From Stutzerimonas stutzeri (GTDB taxonomy: Bacteria > Pseudomonadota > Gammaproteobacteria > Pseudomonadales > Pseudomonadaceae): 64,000 nucleotides of DNA. The stretch lies in the NCBI RefSeq assembly GCF_009789555.1, contig NZ_CP046902.1:3054001-3118000 (forward strand), written 5' to 3'. The position numbers and the translations under genes were made by a program. This document shows positions 51,149 through 60,562 of the stretch, in pieces. The notes under the pieces were generated by a model. The model saw only the letters and a program-made list of their open reading frames with translations. It was not told the origin of the DNA and did no database searches. How positions within the stretch are numbered: the stretch's first letter is position 1; each line of letters begins with the position of its first letter.

Positions 51149-51490
51149 TCACACCCGCACGAGGATATCGTCCCCTTCGACCTTCACCTCGTAGCGCTCC
51201 AGGCACAGGCCGGGGTCTTCATCGCACTGGCCGGATTCAAGGTTGAATGTCCAGCCGTGCCAAGGGCAGGTCAATACGCCATCCTCCACTTCGCCTTCAT
51301 GCAGCGGCCCCTGGGCGTGGGGGCAGATACCACTGGTGGCGACGAAACCGCCGTCCGCCGCGAATACCGCGACTTCCTTGCCATCCACCACTGCGCCAAG
51401 CGGCTCGCCACTCAGCAAGGCGGCCACCGAGCCGATACGCTGAAAGGTCCCGCTGGTGGCGATCAATTCGGCGCTCTCCAAAGTACTCAT
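51149..51490 (-). CDS. Rieske-type [2Fe-2S] ferredoxin
   Basis: A 113-aa protein with the Rieske motifs CPHAQG (C-x-H, ICPHAQGPL) and CPWHGW (C-x2-H, TCPWHGWTFN). As a small soluble ferredoxin it could feed electrons to an oxygenase, here possibly the P450 encoded divergently. It is the last gene of a three-gene minus-strand operon with a terminator just downstream. A GGAGAT ribosome site precedes the ATG. Confidence 0.93.
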   Translation of the reverse strand: MSTLESAELIATSGTFQRIGSVAALLSGEPLGAVVDGKEVAVFAADGGFVATSGICPHAQGPLHEGEVEDGVLTCPWHGWTFNLESGQCDEDPGLCLERYEVKVEGDDILVRV

Positions 51491-51559
51491 GAAAAAAATC
51501 TCCTCATCATCTTTTGTTCTTGTGCGGCGGCTGGCGAGGCGCCGGGCCGCCCATTCAGC

Positions 51560-52612
51560 TCAGCGGCGCGACGGGAAATGCGGTATGTCCATCTGCTCGA
51601 ACATGCCGCCGTAACCCAGGGACATGGGCATGTCCCAATCGAGCATGTTGTACGGGTGACCAACATCGAAGGCGCTGGCCGCATCCAGCTCCGCCAGCGT
51701 TGCCGCGTCCAACACCAGCCCGCTCGCCGCGAGGTTCTCGCGCATCTGCTGTGGCCGGGTGGCGCCGACGATGGGGATGACCCCGCGCGACATCACCCAG
51801 GCCAACGCCACCTGCGAGGGCGGCACCTCCAGCCGGTCGGCCACCGCGTCCACCGCCAGGGCGATGCCGCGGTTGCGTTCGTCCAGGGCTTGCAACTGCA
51901 TGGAATCAAGGCGTTTCGGCCCATCGTCCTTCTGCTGTCGGGTGTACTTGCCGCTGAGGATGCCGCCGGCCATGGGCGACCAGGCAGTCACGCCAATACC
52001 GTAGGTGTCGGCCAGCGGCAGGTGCTCGCGCTCGATGGAGCGCTGCACTAGGCTGTACTCCAGTTGCATGCAGGCAATCGGCGACAGGCCGCGCAATTCG
52101 TGAAACGCCTGCGCGCGTGACACCACCCAGGCCGGTACGTCGGACAGGCCGATGTGCAGAATCTTGCCGGCGCGGATCGCATCGTCCAGTGCCCGGTGCA
52201 CCTCTTCCACCGGCGTGGTGAAGTCCCACCAGTGCACGATGTACAGGTCGATGTAATCCATCCCGAGGCGCTTGAGGCTGGCATCCAGCGATTGCGTCAG
52301 GCTCTTGCGGTGCATGCCCGCGGCGTTGGGGTCGCCCTTGCCGGGAATGGCGTTGGCGTATTTGGTCGAGACCACGAAACGCTCGCGGTCGTCGGCTACC
52401 AGGCGGCCAACGATCTTCTCGCTTTCGCCGCCGGTGTACATGTTGGCGGTGTCGATGAAATTGCCACCGCCCTCGACGTAGGCGTCGAACACCGCCCGCG
52501 CCTCGGCCTCGGAGCGCGACCAGTCGGCGCCAGGGCCGAAGGTCATGGTGCCCAGGCACATCTGTGAAACCCGCAGCCCGCTACGCCCCAGAATCGAGTA
52601 GCGCATAGTCAT
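51560..52612 (-). CDS. Aldo/keto reductase
   Basis: A 350-aa NADPH-dependent oxidoreductase of the AKR superfamily. Visible: GRSGLRVSQMCLGTMTFG, FIDTANMYTGGESEKIVG (catalytic Asp and Tyr of D-x4-Y), HRKSLTQSLDASLKRLGMDY, YIDLYIVHWWD (His), and IPIVGATRPQQMRENLAA for NADP binding. The carbonyl substrate is not evident. It overlaps no neighbour; 14 bp separate it from the SnoaL-like gene upstream. Confidence 0.93.
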   Translation of the reverse strand: MTMRYSILGRSGLRVSQMCLGTMTFGPGADWSRSEAEARAVFDAYVEGGGNFIDTANMYTGGESEKIVGRLVADDRERFVVSTKYANAIPGKGDPNAAGMHRKSLTQSLDASLKRLGMDYIDLYIVHWWDFTTPVEEVHRALDDAIRAGKILHIGLSDVPAWVVSRAQAFHELRGLSPIACMQLEYSLVQRSIEREHLPLADTYGIGVTAWSPMAGGILSGKYTRQQKDDGPKRLDSMQLQALDERNRGIALAVDAVADRLEVPPSQVALAWVMSRGVIPIVGATRPQQMRENLAASGLVLDAATLAELDAASAFDVGHPYNMLDWDMPMSLGYGGMFEQMDIPHFPSRR

Positions 52613-52625
52613 TCCTCCCGAGGAC

Positions 52626-53291
52626 TCAGAGCTGGTCCAACGACGGAATCAGGCCGAGCTGCATGGCGAATTCACGGAAGTTCCAGTGGGTACGGCAGCG
52701 AACGATCTTGCCGTTACGGTAGAACTGGGTGGAGGTGCCGCGGGTGACGGTGGTCTTGCCGGCCGCCGGCACGCCGAAGATGTCGCCATTGTGCTGGGCA
52801 CGCCAGATCCACTGCATGTAGCCCCACTCGTCGTACTCCAAATGAGCGCCTTCGGTAATGCCATTGACCAGGCGATGATATTCGGCAGGGTCCCAGTCCT
52901 TCGCCACGCCTTCCCGACGTAGGGTGGCGCGCTGCAGCGGCACCTTGCAGCCGTCATAGCTGATCAGATCGAACTCATGAACGCCGTGGGGAGAGTCGGG
53001 ACCGGCGTCATCGAACACCGAGAAAAAGTTGAACAGCTCGCCCTTGTCGGTGATGGTCAGCTCGAACTCGATGTCTTCCCAAACGAACTCGTCGGCATAC
53101 ATATCCACCACGCTCTGTGCACCGTTTTTGAAGAAACCGGTCAGCCACTCATCACCCGTGGCGAAATTCTTGACGCCAGTGCCTCCGGCCAGCGGCACCG
53201 CAGCCTCGATGCTCGGGGCCAGCAGATGACGTTGTTCACGCCTGGACTCACTCAGAATTTTTTGCAGTTTGCTGGTATAGATACCGTACAT
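52626..53291 (-). CDS. NTF2-like/SnoaL-fold protein (paralogue 2, long form)
   Basis: A 221-aa protein from the ATG at 53291 (GGAG ribosome site). The C-terminal half shares the motif GDIFGVPAAGKTTVTRGTST and LGLIPS with the 137-aa protein at 45845; the N-terminal ~70 residues and an insert around residues 120-150 are extra. The acidic segment MYADEFVWEDIEFELT corresponds to the NTF2 cone entrance. It is first in the minus-strand operon and divergent from the P450 gene. Confidence 0.75.
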   Translation of the reverse strand: MYGIYTSKLQKILSESRREQRHLLAPSIEAAVPLAGGTGVKNFATGDEWLTGFFKNGAQSVVDMYADEFVWEDIEFELTITDKGELFNFFSVFDDAGPDSPHGVHEFDLISYDGCKVPLQRATLRREGVAKDWDPAEYHRLVNGITEGAHLEYDEWGYMQWIWRAQHNGDIFGVPAAGKTTVTRGTSTQFYRNGKIVRCRTHWNFREFAMQLGLIPSLDQL

Positions 53292-53671
53292 GGGGATAGC
53301 TCCATCCAATAATTGTTATGTGTGATGAACCACGTTTTCAGTTACGAGCCGGCCGCTGCCACCGCCCGTTGGCGACGCTGCGAACGAATCCAGGCACAGC
53401 TTTTATAAATCAGCCATGCCCAAGCGGCTGTTACTTTTGCGGCCAGCCCTGAGCGGTTCGTGACAATCGTTGGGCGATGCGAATCCTTCCGAACCTTGGG
53501 CGGGCATATTCAGCGATTGGCACAGCCAGAGCCGCCGTGTCACGTTTGGCCATTGAGGGGCGTCGTCACAAGCGGATAGCGTGGTCTCACTCGAACCGCC
53601 TTAGGTTCGTACACGCATCGACCGTCGACTGGCTCGGCGAATAAAAATAAAAGCGCAACGTTGGAGGCGTT
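53292..53671. promoter_or_regulatory. Divergent control region, SnoaL-like operon / P450 operon
   Basis: A 380-bp gap between outward-facing operons. No protein motif was found in it. It should contain both promoters; the P450 start is preceded by TTGGAGGCG, a good ribosome site. No clear operator palindrome was identified. Confidence 0.5.
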
Positions 53672-54913
53672 ATGAATCAGCTTCAAGCAGCTACCCCTGG
53701 AGAGGTTGCTAACAAGACCTATGACCCCCTTGACCTTGAGGTCAAGCAGAACCCGTACCCCTTCTATGACCTGCTGCGCCGCGATGAGCCGGTGAAATGG
53801 CTGGAAGGCATGCAAGCCTTCGCCGTGGCCAGCTACCAGGACGTCGATGCGCTGCTGAAGAACGGCAAACTCTACAGCTCCGCGCAATTCTGGCCGGCCC
53901 TGCTCGGCGAATATGATCCGGTGCCGGAAGTGCCGCCGATGATTTCCATGGACCCGCCGGATCACATGCATCTGCGCAAGATCGCCAACAAGGCATTCAC
54001 TCCCTCCAAGGTCGCCGGTCTGCAGCAACGCGCCACGGATATCGCCAATCAGTTGGTTGATGACATCGTCGCCAAGTATGGCCAAGAAGGCGAATGCGAC
54101 TGGGTATGGGATTTCACCGCGCTGTATCCGGTCACGGTGATCGCCGAAGTGCTGGGCGTGCCAACCGAGCGTCGTGCCGAATTCAAAGTCTGGGTCGATG
54201 ACACCCTGGCCGCCGCCAACCGTGCGGCCTATGACGGGCCACGCCTGGCGCAGATCGAAGAAAATTCGCGGCAGCTGCGCGCCTTCATGGAGGAGATTGT
54301 CGATCAGCGCACCGCCAACCTGGGCGATGACATCATCTCCACGCTCATTCAGGCGGAAGTCCAAGGCGAGAAACTGACGCGCCTGGAGGTGTTGTCGATG
54401 GCCGTACTGCTGCTGATCGGCGGCGTGGAGACCACGACCAACCTGCTCGGCAGCACCATGACATTGCTCAATCGCTATCCGGACGTGTATCAGCGCGTGC
54501 GCAATGACCCATCCCTTATTCCGGCCCTACTGGAAGAGGTGTTGCGCTTCGAGCCGCCGGTGCAGATGATCTTCCGCCATACCACCGAAGACACCGAACT
54601 GGGCGGCGTGGCGATTCCCAAGGGCTCGACCATCATGCCGCTGCTGGCTTCGGCCAACCGCGACGAAAGCAAGTTTCCCAATGGCGAGACGTTCGACATC
54701 GACCGCAAGAACACGGTGCCGATCATGTCTTTCGGCCAAGGCCCGCATTTTTGCCTTGGCAGCTACCTGAGCCGGATGGAAGCGGGCAAGGCGCTGGAAG
54801 TGGTGTTCAAGCGCTTCGAGACGCTGACGCCGATTTCCACTGACGTGCACTGGATCGACTCCTATTTCGCTCGGGGTCCCCACGACTTGCGGGTGCGCTA
54901 CAAAGCCCGCTAG
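53672..54913 (+). CDS. Cytochrome P450 monooxygenase
   Basis: A 413-aa soluble bacterial P450. Heme ligand Cys361 is in SFGQGPHFCLGSYL; the I-helix oxygen-activation motif is GGVETTTN (Gly250-Thr255); the K-helix ExxR is Glu289-Val-Leu-Arg292. It resembles class I enzymes that need a ferredoxin and reductase; a Rieske ferredoxin lies nearby, but no 2Fe-2S P450 ferredoxin was found in the window. It probably starts attack on an unactivated C-H of the growth substrate. First gene of the plus-strand operon. Confidence 0.95.
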   Translation: MNQLQAATPGEVANKTYDPLDLEVKQNPYPFYDLLRRDEPVKWLEGMQAFAVASYQDVDALLKNGKLYSSAQFWPALLGEYDPVPEVPPMISMDPPDHMHLRKIANKAFTPSKVAGLQQRATDIANQLVDDIVAKYGQEGECDWVWDFTALYPVTVIAEVLGVPTERRAEFKVWVDDTLAAANRAAYDGPRLAQIEENSRQLRAFMEEIVDQRTANLGDDIISTLIQAEVQGEKLTRLEVLSMAVLLLIGGVETTTNLLGSTMTLLNRYPDVYQRVRNDPSLIPALLEEVLRFEPPVQMIFRHTTEDTELGGVAIPKGSTIMPLLASANRDESKFPNGETFDIDRKNTVPIMSFGQGPHFCLGSYLSRMEAGKALEVVFKRFETLTPISTDVHWIDSYFARGPHDLRVRYKAR

Positions 54914-54952
54914 CTGCCTTTCAGAAACGCAGGCGAGGCAGCCGAGACAAGG

Positions 54953-55005
54953 AATGGCCGAAAAATCGCGGTTACCAGCGGTAAACGCGCATTTTCGCGG
55001 CCATT
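54953..55005. repeat. Long imperfect hairpin after the P450 gene
   Basis: AATGGCCGAAAAATCGCG (54953) pairs imperfectly with CGCGCATTTTCGCGGCCATT (54986), with GTTACC/GGTAAA extending the stem toward the loop. There is no T-run, so it is more likely an RNA-processing or stability element than a terminator. Confidence 0.55.
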
Positions 55006-55074
55006 GCCCACCCGTTTTCGGCAACGCAGGTAGCGGCCTGCCCGGCCTCATCCTTTAGTAACAGGGGGAGGCCA

Positions 55075-56292
55075 ATGAGCCGACTTGACGATTGTTTCAA
55101 TCTCCATGATTTCGTGGAGGCGGCCCGCCGGCGACTGCCGGGGCCGTTGTTCCACTACATCGATGGAGGCGCGGACGATGAACTGACCAAACGCGCCAAC
55201 TCGGAGGCGTTCGAACGCTACAGCCTGATGCCGCGTTACCTGCACGACATCCGCAAGGTGGATATGCGCAGGACGGTTTTCGGCTGCGAACTCGAATGGC
55301 CACTGCTGCTCGCACCCACCGGGATGACCCGCATATTCCATCCCGACGGTGAACTTGCCGTCGCGGCGGAAGCCGCCCGCGCCGGTGTGGCCTACTCGCT
55401 GTCAACCATGGCCACCACCAGCATCGAAGATATCGCGGCGTCGAGCACCGGCCCGAAGATCTACCAGCTCTACTTGCTCAACGATGACGCGCTCAACCTC
55501 GAGATGATCGACCGCTGCAAGGCGGCCGGCTTCGATGCGATCTGCCTGACCGTGGATACGGTGGTCGCCGGCAATCGTGAGAAGGACCTGCGCTACGGCT
55601 TGACCGTGCCGCCGCGTCTGGGTCGCAGAAACCTGCTGAGCTTCGCCCAGCGCCCGGCCTGGTGCCTCGGCTACTTGGCCGGTGGGGGGATAACCTTGCC
55701 GAATGTCCCGATGGCCGATGGCGGCGGCAACCTCGGTACGCTGGCGTCCTTCTTCGCCGCCAAGATGGAACAGAACATCACGTGGTCGCGGGTCGAGCGG
55801 TTGATGCAGCACTGGGGCAAACCCTTCGTCATCAAAGGTCTGCAAACGGTGGAAGATGCACGCCATGCGGCGGCGGCCGGTGTTAGCGGCATCATCGTCT
55901 CCAACCACGGCGGCCGCCAGCTCGACGGCGGCGCAGCGACCGTCGACCTGATTGGCGACATCGTCGATGCCGTGGGCGATCAGCTCGAAGTGGTGCTCGA
56001 CGGCGGCGTGCGCCGCGGCAGCCATATCGTCAAGGCGCTGGCCATGGGTGCCCGGGCCTGCATGATCGGGCGGCCCTATCTCTATGGCCTATCAGCCTTC
56101 GGCCAGCCCGGCGTCGCCCGCGTGCTCGCCCTGCTGAAGCAGGAAACTCAGCGCACCCTCGGCCTGCTCGGCTGCGCCAGCGTGGATGAACTGGGTCGCC
56201 AGCACATCGTGGCCGCCGGCAAGCTGCCCGACTTCCTGACCGGCGTCACAGCCCACAACACCTCACCCACTTTGCTCCGGAGCGTGAAATGA
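55075..56292 (+). CDS. FMN-dependent alpha-hydroxy-acid dehydrogenase
   Basis: A 405-aa enzyme of the lactate/glycolate/mandelate oxidase family. Visible: FHYIDGGADDELTKRANSEA at the N-terminus, LLAPTGMTRIFHPDGELAVA, YQLYLLNDD, and the active-site signature SNHGGRQLDG (catalytic His and Arg), with LDGGVRRGSHIVKALAMGAR near the end. It oxidises a 2-hydroxy acid to a 2-oxo acid. Its stop overlaps the next ATG by 4 nt, coupling it to an AldA-like aldehyde dehydrogenase; the pair suggests aldehyde to hydroxy acid to keto acid. Confidence 0.94.
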   Translation: MSRLDDCFNLHDFVEAARRRLPGPLFHYIDGGADDELTKRANSEAFERYSLMPRYLHDIRKVDMRRTVFGCELEWPLLLAPTGMTRIFHPDGELAVAAEAARAGVAYSLSTMATTSIEDIAASSTGPKIYQLYLLNDDALNLEMIDRCKAAGFDAICLTVDTVVAGNREKDLRYGLTVPPRLGRRNLLSFAQRPAWCLGYLAGGGITLPNVPMADGGGNLGTLASFFAAKMEQNITWSRVERLMQHWGKPFVIKGLQTVEDARHAAAAGVSGIIVSNHGGRQLDGGAATVDLIGDIVDAVGDQLEVVLDGGVRRGSHIVKALAMGARACMIGRPYLYGLSAFGQPGVARVLALLKQETQRTLGLLGCASVDELGRQHIVAAGKLPDFLTGVTAHNTSPTLLRSVK

Positions 56293-57731
56293 CTACCCCG
56301 AACTTCGCTTTCGAACATTTCGTCGACGGCCGTTTCATCGCCGCCACTGGCAACACCGTCGAGGTCTATAACCCGTCGACCGAAACCCGCATCGGCTCAA
56401 TGCCCGATGGCGATGCCCAGTTGGTCGACCGCGCCGTCTCCGTTGCCCGCGCCACCCAGGATAAATGGGCGACGCTACCTGCCAACGAACGCGGGCAATA
56501 CCTGCGGCGCATGGCCAAGGTTATACGGGAAAACCTGCCGCGCCTGGCGCAGGTCATCGCCATCGAGCAGGGCAAGGTCATGCCGCTGGCCGAGATGGAA
56601 GTGGCGCTCGCCGCCGAATACCTCGACTACACCGCCGAGTGGGCGCGGCGCATCGAGGGCGAGATCGTCAGCAGCGATCGGCCCGGTGAAAACATCCTGC
56701 TGTTCCGCCGGCCGATGGGTGTGGTGGCCGGCATCCTGCCGTGGAACTTCCCGCTGTTCATGGTCGTACGCAAGGTCGCCCCCGCCCTGCTCACCGGCAA
56801 TACCGTGGTGATCAAGCCCAGCGAGGAAACGCCCTACAGCGCCTACGAGTTCGCCCGCATCGTCGCGCAGGTAGAGCTGCCCGCTGGCGTCTTCAACCTG
56901 CTTGGCGGCCTGGGCAATAGCGTCGGCCAGGCATTGGTCGTGCATCCGGAAGTGGACATGATCAGTTTCACCGGCAGCTCGGCCGCCGGCTCGGCGATCA
57001 TGGCCAATGCCGCGCAGAACATCACCAAGGTCAACCTGGAACTGGGCGGCAAGGCGCCGGCGATCATCCTCGACGACGCCAATATCGACCTCGCCGTGGC
57101 AGCCATGAAAATGTCGAAGTCCATCAACAGCGGCCAGGCCTGCAACTGCACCGAACGCATTTACGTGCAGCGTGCAGTGCAGGCCGAATTCAGCGAAAAG
57201 CTGGCGGCAGCGTTCGACTCCATAAGCTTTGGCGACCCCAATGGCGCGAGCCCGGTAGAAATGGGTCCGGTGATCAACCGTGCCGCCGTCGAGCGCATCG
57301 GCCTGTTGATCGATGATGCGCGCAACAAGGGCGCGGAAATCCTCGCGGGCGGCAGCGGCGCGGAACGCGGCGAAGGTTGCTTCTTCAAGCCCACCGTGGT
57401 GTCTGGCACAAAGGCCGACATGCACATCCTGCAGCGGGAAGTTTTCGGCCCGGTGGTGATGGTCGATGCCATCGACGATCTGGACGAAGGCATCGCCCGC
57501 GCCAACGACAGCGAGTACGGCCTCAGCTCGTCGATTTTCACCAGCAGCCTCGCCAGTTCAATGCACGCCATCGCCTCGCTGAAATTTGGCGAGACCTACG
57601 TCAACCGCGAGAACTTCGAAGCCTTCCAGGGCTTCCATGCCGGCGTACGCCGCTCCGGCATCGGTGGCGCGGACGGCAAGCACGGCTTGTACGAATACAC
57701 CCACACCCAACTGGCCTATATCCAGAGCTGA
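56289..57731 (+). CDS. AldA-like (lact)aldehyde dehydrogenase
   Basis: A 480-aa ALDH. NLELGGKAPAIILDDANIDL and NSGQACNCTERIYVQ (Cys285) are close to the AldA lactaldehyde/glycolaldehyde dehydrogenase pattern; PWNFPLFMVVRKVAPALLTG and QREVFGPVVMV are general ALDH motifs. It may oxidise a 2-hydroxyaldehyde to the acid used by the upstream FMN enzyme. It is translationally coupled to that gene. Confidence 0.92.
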   Translation: MTTPNFAFEHFVDGRFIAATGNTVEVYNPSTETRIGSMPDGDAQLVDRAVSVARATQDKWATLPANERGQYLRRMAKVIRENLPRLAQVIAIEQGKVMPLAEMEVALAAEYLDYTAEWARRIEGEIVSSDRPGENILLFRRPMGVVAGILPWNFPLFMVVRKVAPALLTGNTVVIKPSEETPYSAYEFARIVAQVELPAGVFNLLGGLGNSVGQALVVHPEVDMISFTGSSAAGSAIMANAAQNITKVNLELGGKAPAIILDDANIDLAVAAMKMSKSINSGQACNCTERIYVQRAVQAEFSEKLAAAFDSISFGDPNGASPVEMGPVINRAAVERIGLLIDDARNKGAEILAGGSGAERGEGCFFKPTVVSGTKADMHILQREVFGPVVMVDAIDDLDEGIARANDSEYGLSSSIFTSSLASSMHAIASLKFGETYVNRENFEAFQGFHAGVRRSGIGGADGKHGLYEYTHTQLAYIQS

Positions 57732-57861
57732 GGCAACCGGCATCCAGGGATGGATCCATGAGTGGCACGAACTGCAGGCAGCTGGCGCGCAGCGCTATTG
57801 CTGCCGGCAACGCCCAGGCACATCTTGACCGACACAATAAAAACGGTCGGAGAGATTGCTC

Positions 57862-60057
57862 ATGGCGTTGCGCACCGAAAAAGCCTTTTGCCGAATCTGC
57901 CTAGGACATTGCGGCATGCAGCTGACTATCGACGAGGATGACCGCATCGTCGATATCCGAGGCGACAAGGACAACCCCATCACCCGCGGCTACGCCTGCT
58001 TCAAGGGCTTGCAGGCCGAAGAAGCGCATCACGGCGCATCACGCTTGCTGCATCCACTCAAACGCAACGCCGCCGGCGATTTCGAGCGCATTTCCTCAGA
58101 GCAGGCGCTGGACGAGATCGCCGCGCGCCTCGACACCCTGATCCAGCAACACGGGCCGGATGCCGTTGGCGTGTATTTCGGCAATGGCTCGATCTTCAAC
58201 TCCACCGCCGTGACCATGCAGGCGCATTTTCTCGATGCCCTCGGCTCGCGCTCACGCTTCACCTCCTACACCATCGACCAGTCAGCCAAGACTCTGTCTT
58301 TCGAACGCCTAGGCGGCTGGGCGGGTGGAAATCTGCAATTGGACCAGTCCGACGTCGTGATGCTGATCGGCACCAATCCGCTGCTGTCCCATGGCCTGCT
58401 CGGCTTTCTCGCCTCCGACCCGACCAAGCGCCTGAAAGAAGCCAAGGCGCGTGGGCTCAAGCTGATCATCATCGACCCGCGCAAGACCGAGACCGCCCAC
58501 CATGCCGACCTGCTGGTCCAGCCAATGCCTGGCCAGGATGCGGCGATCATTGCCGGGGTGATCCGCTTGATCCTCGACGAGGGCTGGGAAGACAAAGCCT
58601 TTTGCGCGCGCTATGTCGGCGCGGCATCCATGGCAGAGCTGCGGCTGGCGCTGGAGCCGTTCGACGAGCAATCGGTGGAACAGCGCGCCAGGCTGGCGTC
58701 AGGGGACCTGCGCAAGATCGCGGAGCTATTCGCCCGCGACTCGACCCAGGGCTGCGCCTACACCGGCACAGGCCCAAGCATGGCGCCTCATTCCAACCTG
58801 ATGCAGCACATGGTCGACTGCCTGAATGTGGTCTGCGGCCGTTTCACCCGTCCCGGCGATCAAGTGCTCAGCGTCGACATGATGACGCCACCCAGAGAGT
58901 TTCGCGCCGAGGTCATCCCGCCATCCCGTGCGTCCTGGTTGGCGCCGCCCAGCCGTATTCGCGGCAGCAGCTCCATTGCCGGAGAAAAACCCACCGCAAC
59001 CCTGGCCGACGAGATTCTCACGCCTGGGCCGGGCCAGGTGAAATGCCTGATTTCCTGCGGCGGCAACCTGGCCAACCTGATGCCCGATCAGCAGAAGATG
59101 GCGCGCGCCTTCGAGGCGCTCCACCTGCGCATTTCAATCGATCCGTACATGAGCAACAGCGCACGGCTGGCCGACTACATCATCCCGCCGACCATGCAAT
59201 ACGAACGCGCGGACCTGCCGGTCAGCGCCTACGGCTTCGCCTTCTTCCCGGAATCCTGGGTCGCCTACTCCCCTGCCCTGCTCAACCCGCCGAAGGATTC
59301 GGACCTGATCGAAGAGTGGTATTTCTTCTGGGCCCTGGCCAAGCGCCTGGGCAAGACCATCCGCTTCGGCGAGACCGAGCTGGACATGCGGGTGCCGCCA
59401 ACCACCGACCAGTTGCTGGCGATGCGAGCCCAACATCCGCTGGCGCCGTTGGAAGAAATCAAAAAAACCCCGTCCGGCAAGGTCTTCCACGACGCCGGCA
59501 ACATCGTCCTGCCGCCACGGCCGGAAGCCACCGCAACTTTCGACGTGATGCCCGAGGATGTCGCCCAGGAGCTGCACGAATTGGCGGCACAGGCATCGTC
59601 TGTACAGGGCCATGAAAGCAACGGCCAGCAATTCACCCATCTGCTGTCATCGCGGCGCATGCGCAATTTCTATAACACTATCGGAATGCACCTGCCGACC
59701 ACGCGCAAGCGCAACCCCTACAACCCGGCGTACCTCAACCCCGAGGACATGGCGGCCTATGGCCTGGAGAACGGCAACCGCATCGAGATCGTCTCCGACC
59801 ATGCGCGCATCACCGCCATCGTCGAAGCGGACGCGGCGGTGCGTACCGGTGTGGTGTCCATGGCGCATGCCTGGGGCGGGCTACCGGGGGAGAACGTCGA
59901 TTTGGCAACCCACGGCGCCTCCACCAACATGCTGATCAGCACCGACCGCGACGTAGAACCAATCAACGCCATGCCGCGCATGTCGGCGATTCCGGTGAAT
60001 ATCGTGGTGATTGAGAAAAGCGCGACGCCCTCGGCGATTACCGGCATTCTGTCCTAA
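57862..60057 (+). CDS. Molybdopterin oxidoreductase with [4Fe-4S] cluster
   Basis: A 731-aa molybdenum enzyme of the DMSO-reductase family. The N-terminal cluster motif is Cys10-x2-Cys13-x3-Cys17-x28-Cys46. It continues with GCAYTGTGPSMAPHSNLMQH, CLISCGGNLANLMPDQQKM and a C-terminal molybdopterin-dinucleotide-binding domain (RKRNPYNPAYLNPEDMAAYG, NGNRIEIVSDHA). There is no twin-arginine signal, so it is cytosolic. Similar proteins occur beside terpene and steroid catabolic genes. The ATG at 57862 follows GGAGAG. Redox partner and substrate unknown. Confidence 0.9.
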   Translation: MALRTEKAFCRICLGHCGMQLTIDEDDRIVDIRGDKDNPITRGYACFKGLQAEEAHHGASRLLHPLKRNAAGDFERISSEQALDEIAARLDTLIQQHGPDAVGVYFGNGSIFNSTAVTMQAHFLDALGSRSRFTSYTIDQSAKTLSFERLGGWAGGNLQLDQSDVVMLIGTNPLLSHGLLGFLASDPTKRLKEAKARGLKLIIIDPRKTETAHHADLLVQPMPGQDAAIIAGVIRLILDEGWEDKAFCARYVGAASMAELRLALEPFDEQSVEQRARLASGDLRKIAELFARDSTQGCAYTGTGPSMAPHSNLMQHMVDCLNVVCGRFTRPGDQVLSVDMMTPPREFRAEVIPPSRASWLAPPSRIRGSSSIAGEKPTATLADEILTPGPGQVKCLISCGGNLANLMPDQQKMARAFEALHLRISIDPYMSNSARLADYIIPPTMQYERADLPVSAYGFAFFPESWVAYSPALLNPPKDSDLIEEWYFFWALAKRLGKTIRFGETELDMRVPPTTDQLLAMRAQHPLAPLEEIKKTPSGKVFHDAGNIVLPPRPEATATFDVMPEDVAQELHELAAQASSVQGHESNGQQFTHLLSSRRMRNFYNTIGMHLPTTRKRNPYNPAYLNPEDMAAYGLENGNRIEIVSDHARITAIVEADAAVRTGVVSMAHAWGGLPGENVDLATHGASTNMLISTDRDVEPINAMPRMSAIPVNIVVIEKSATPSAITGILS

Positions 60058-60111
60058 GGGTCAGCGTGGAAAAGGCGAGCATGGCGTCGATCGGATCGAC
60101 GCCATGCCGGA

Positions 60112-60549
60112 TCAAGCCCTGAGCTGCACCCCCACATCCCCCACCACGTGCTGAACGTGCAGCTCGCGATGGAGAATGCGCCAGCCCTCCTCCCGCCGCT
60201 CTAGGCGATCACGGTATTCGCCCCACAGGGTCATCGTCTGGCCAAGGTGCTTGCCGATACCTGCATGGGTCGCTTGGATGTAACAGCGGGCCTGAGCCTC
60301 GTCGCCCTGCACATTCACGCGGATATTGCCCAGCAGATGTTGGGTCGGGCCGCAGCGCTGCAGGAAATCCCGGACCACGTCGATGACTGCCTCTCGGCCA
60401 TGGAATTGCCCTACCACGCCGTAATCCGCGCTCGCGTCCGTGGGGAATACGTCTTCCAGCGCGGACCAGTCGCGCTCGTCGAGGGCGGTGGTGTAGGCCA
60501 TCAACACAGCCTCGATCTGCGCGCGATCGAGCAGGGTTTCCAGCGTCAT
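60112..60549 (-). CDS. SnoaL-like domain protein (third NTF2-fold protein)
   Basis: A 145-aa protein from the ATG at 60549: IEAVLMAYTTALDERDWSAL, VGQFHGREAVIDVVRDFL, HLLGNIRVNVQGDEAQARCY, RREEGWRILHRELHVQHVV. This is the SnoaL_4 type related to scytalone dehydratase and ring-hydroxylase beta-like folds. It is not closely similar to the two paralogues at 45845 and 52626. It is at the 3' end of a minus-strand operon and convergent with the molybdopterin enzyme. Confidence 0.85.
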   Translation of the reverse strand: MTLETLLDRAQIEAVLMAYTTALDERDWSALEDVFPTDASADYGVVGQFHGREAVIDVVRDFLQRCGPTQHLLGNIRVNVQGDEAQARCYIQATHAGIGKHLGQTMTLWGEYRDRLERREEGWRILHRELHVQHVVGDVGVQLRA

Positions 60550-60562
60550 TACGGCGGTCACT

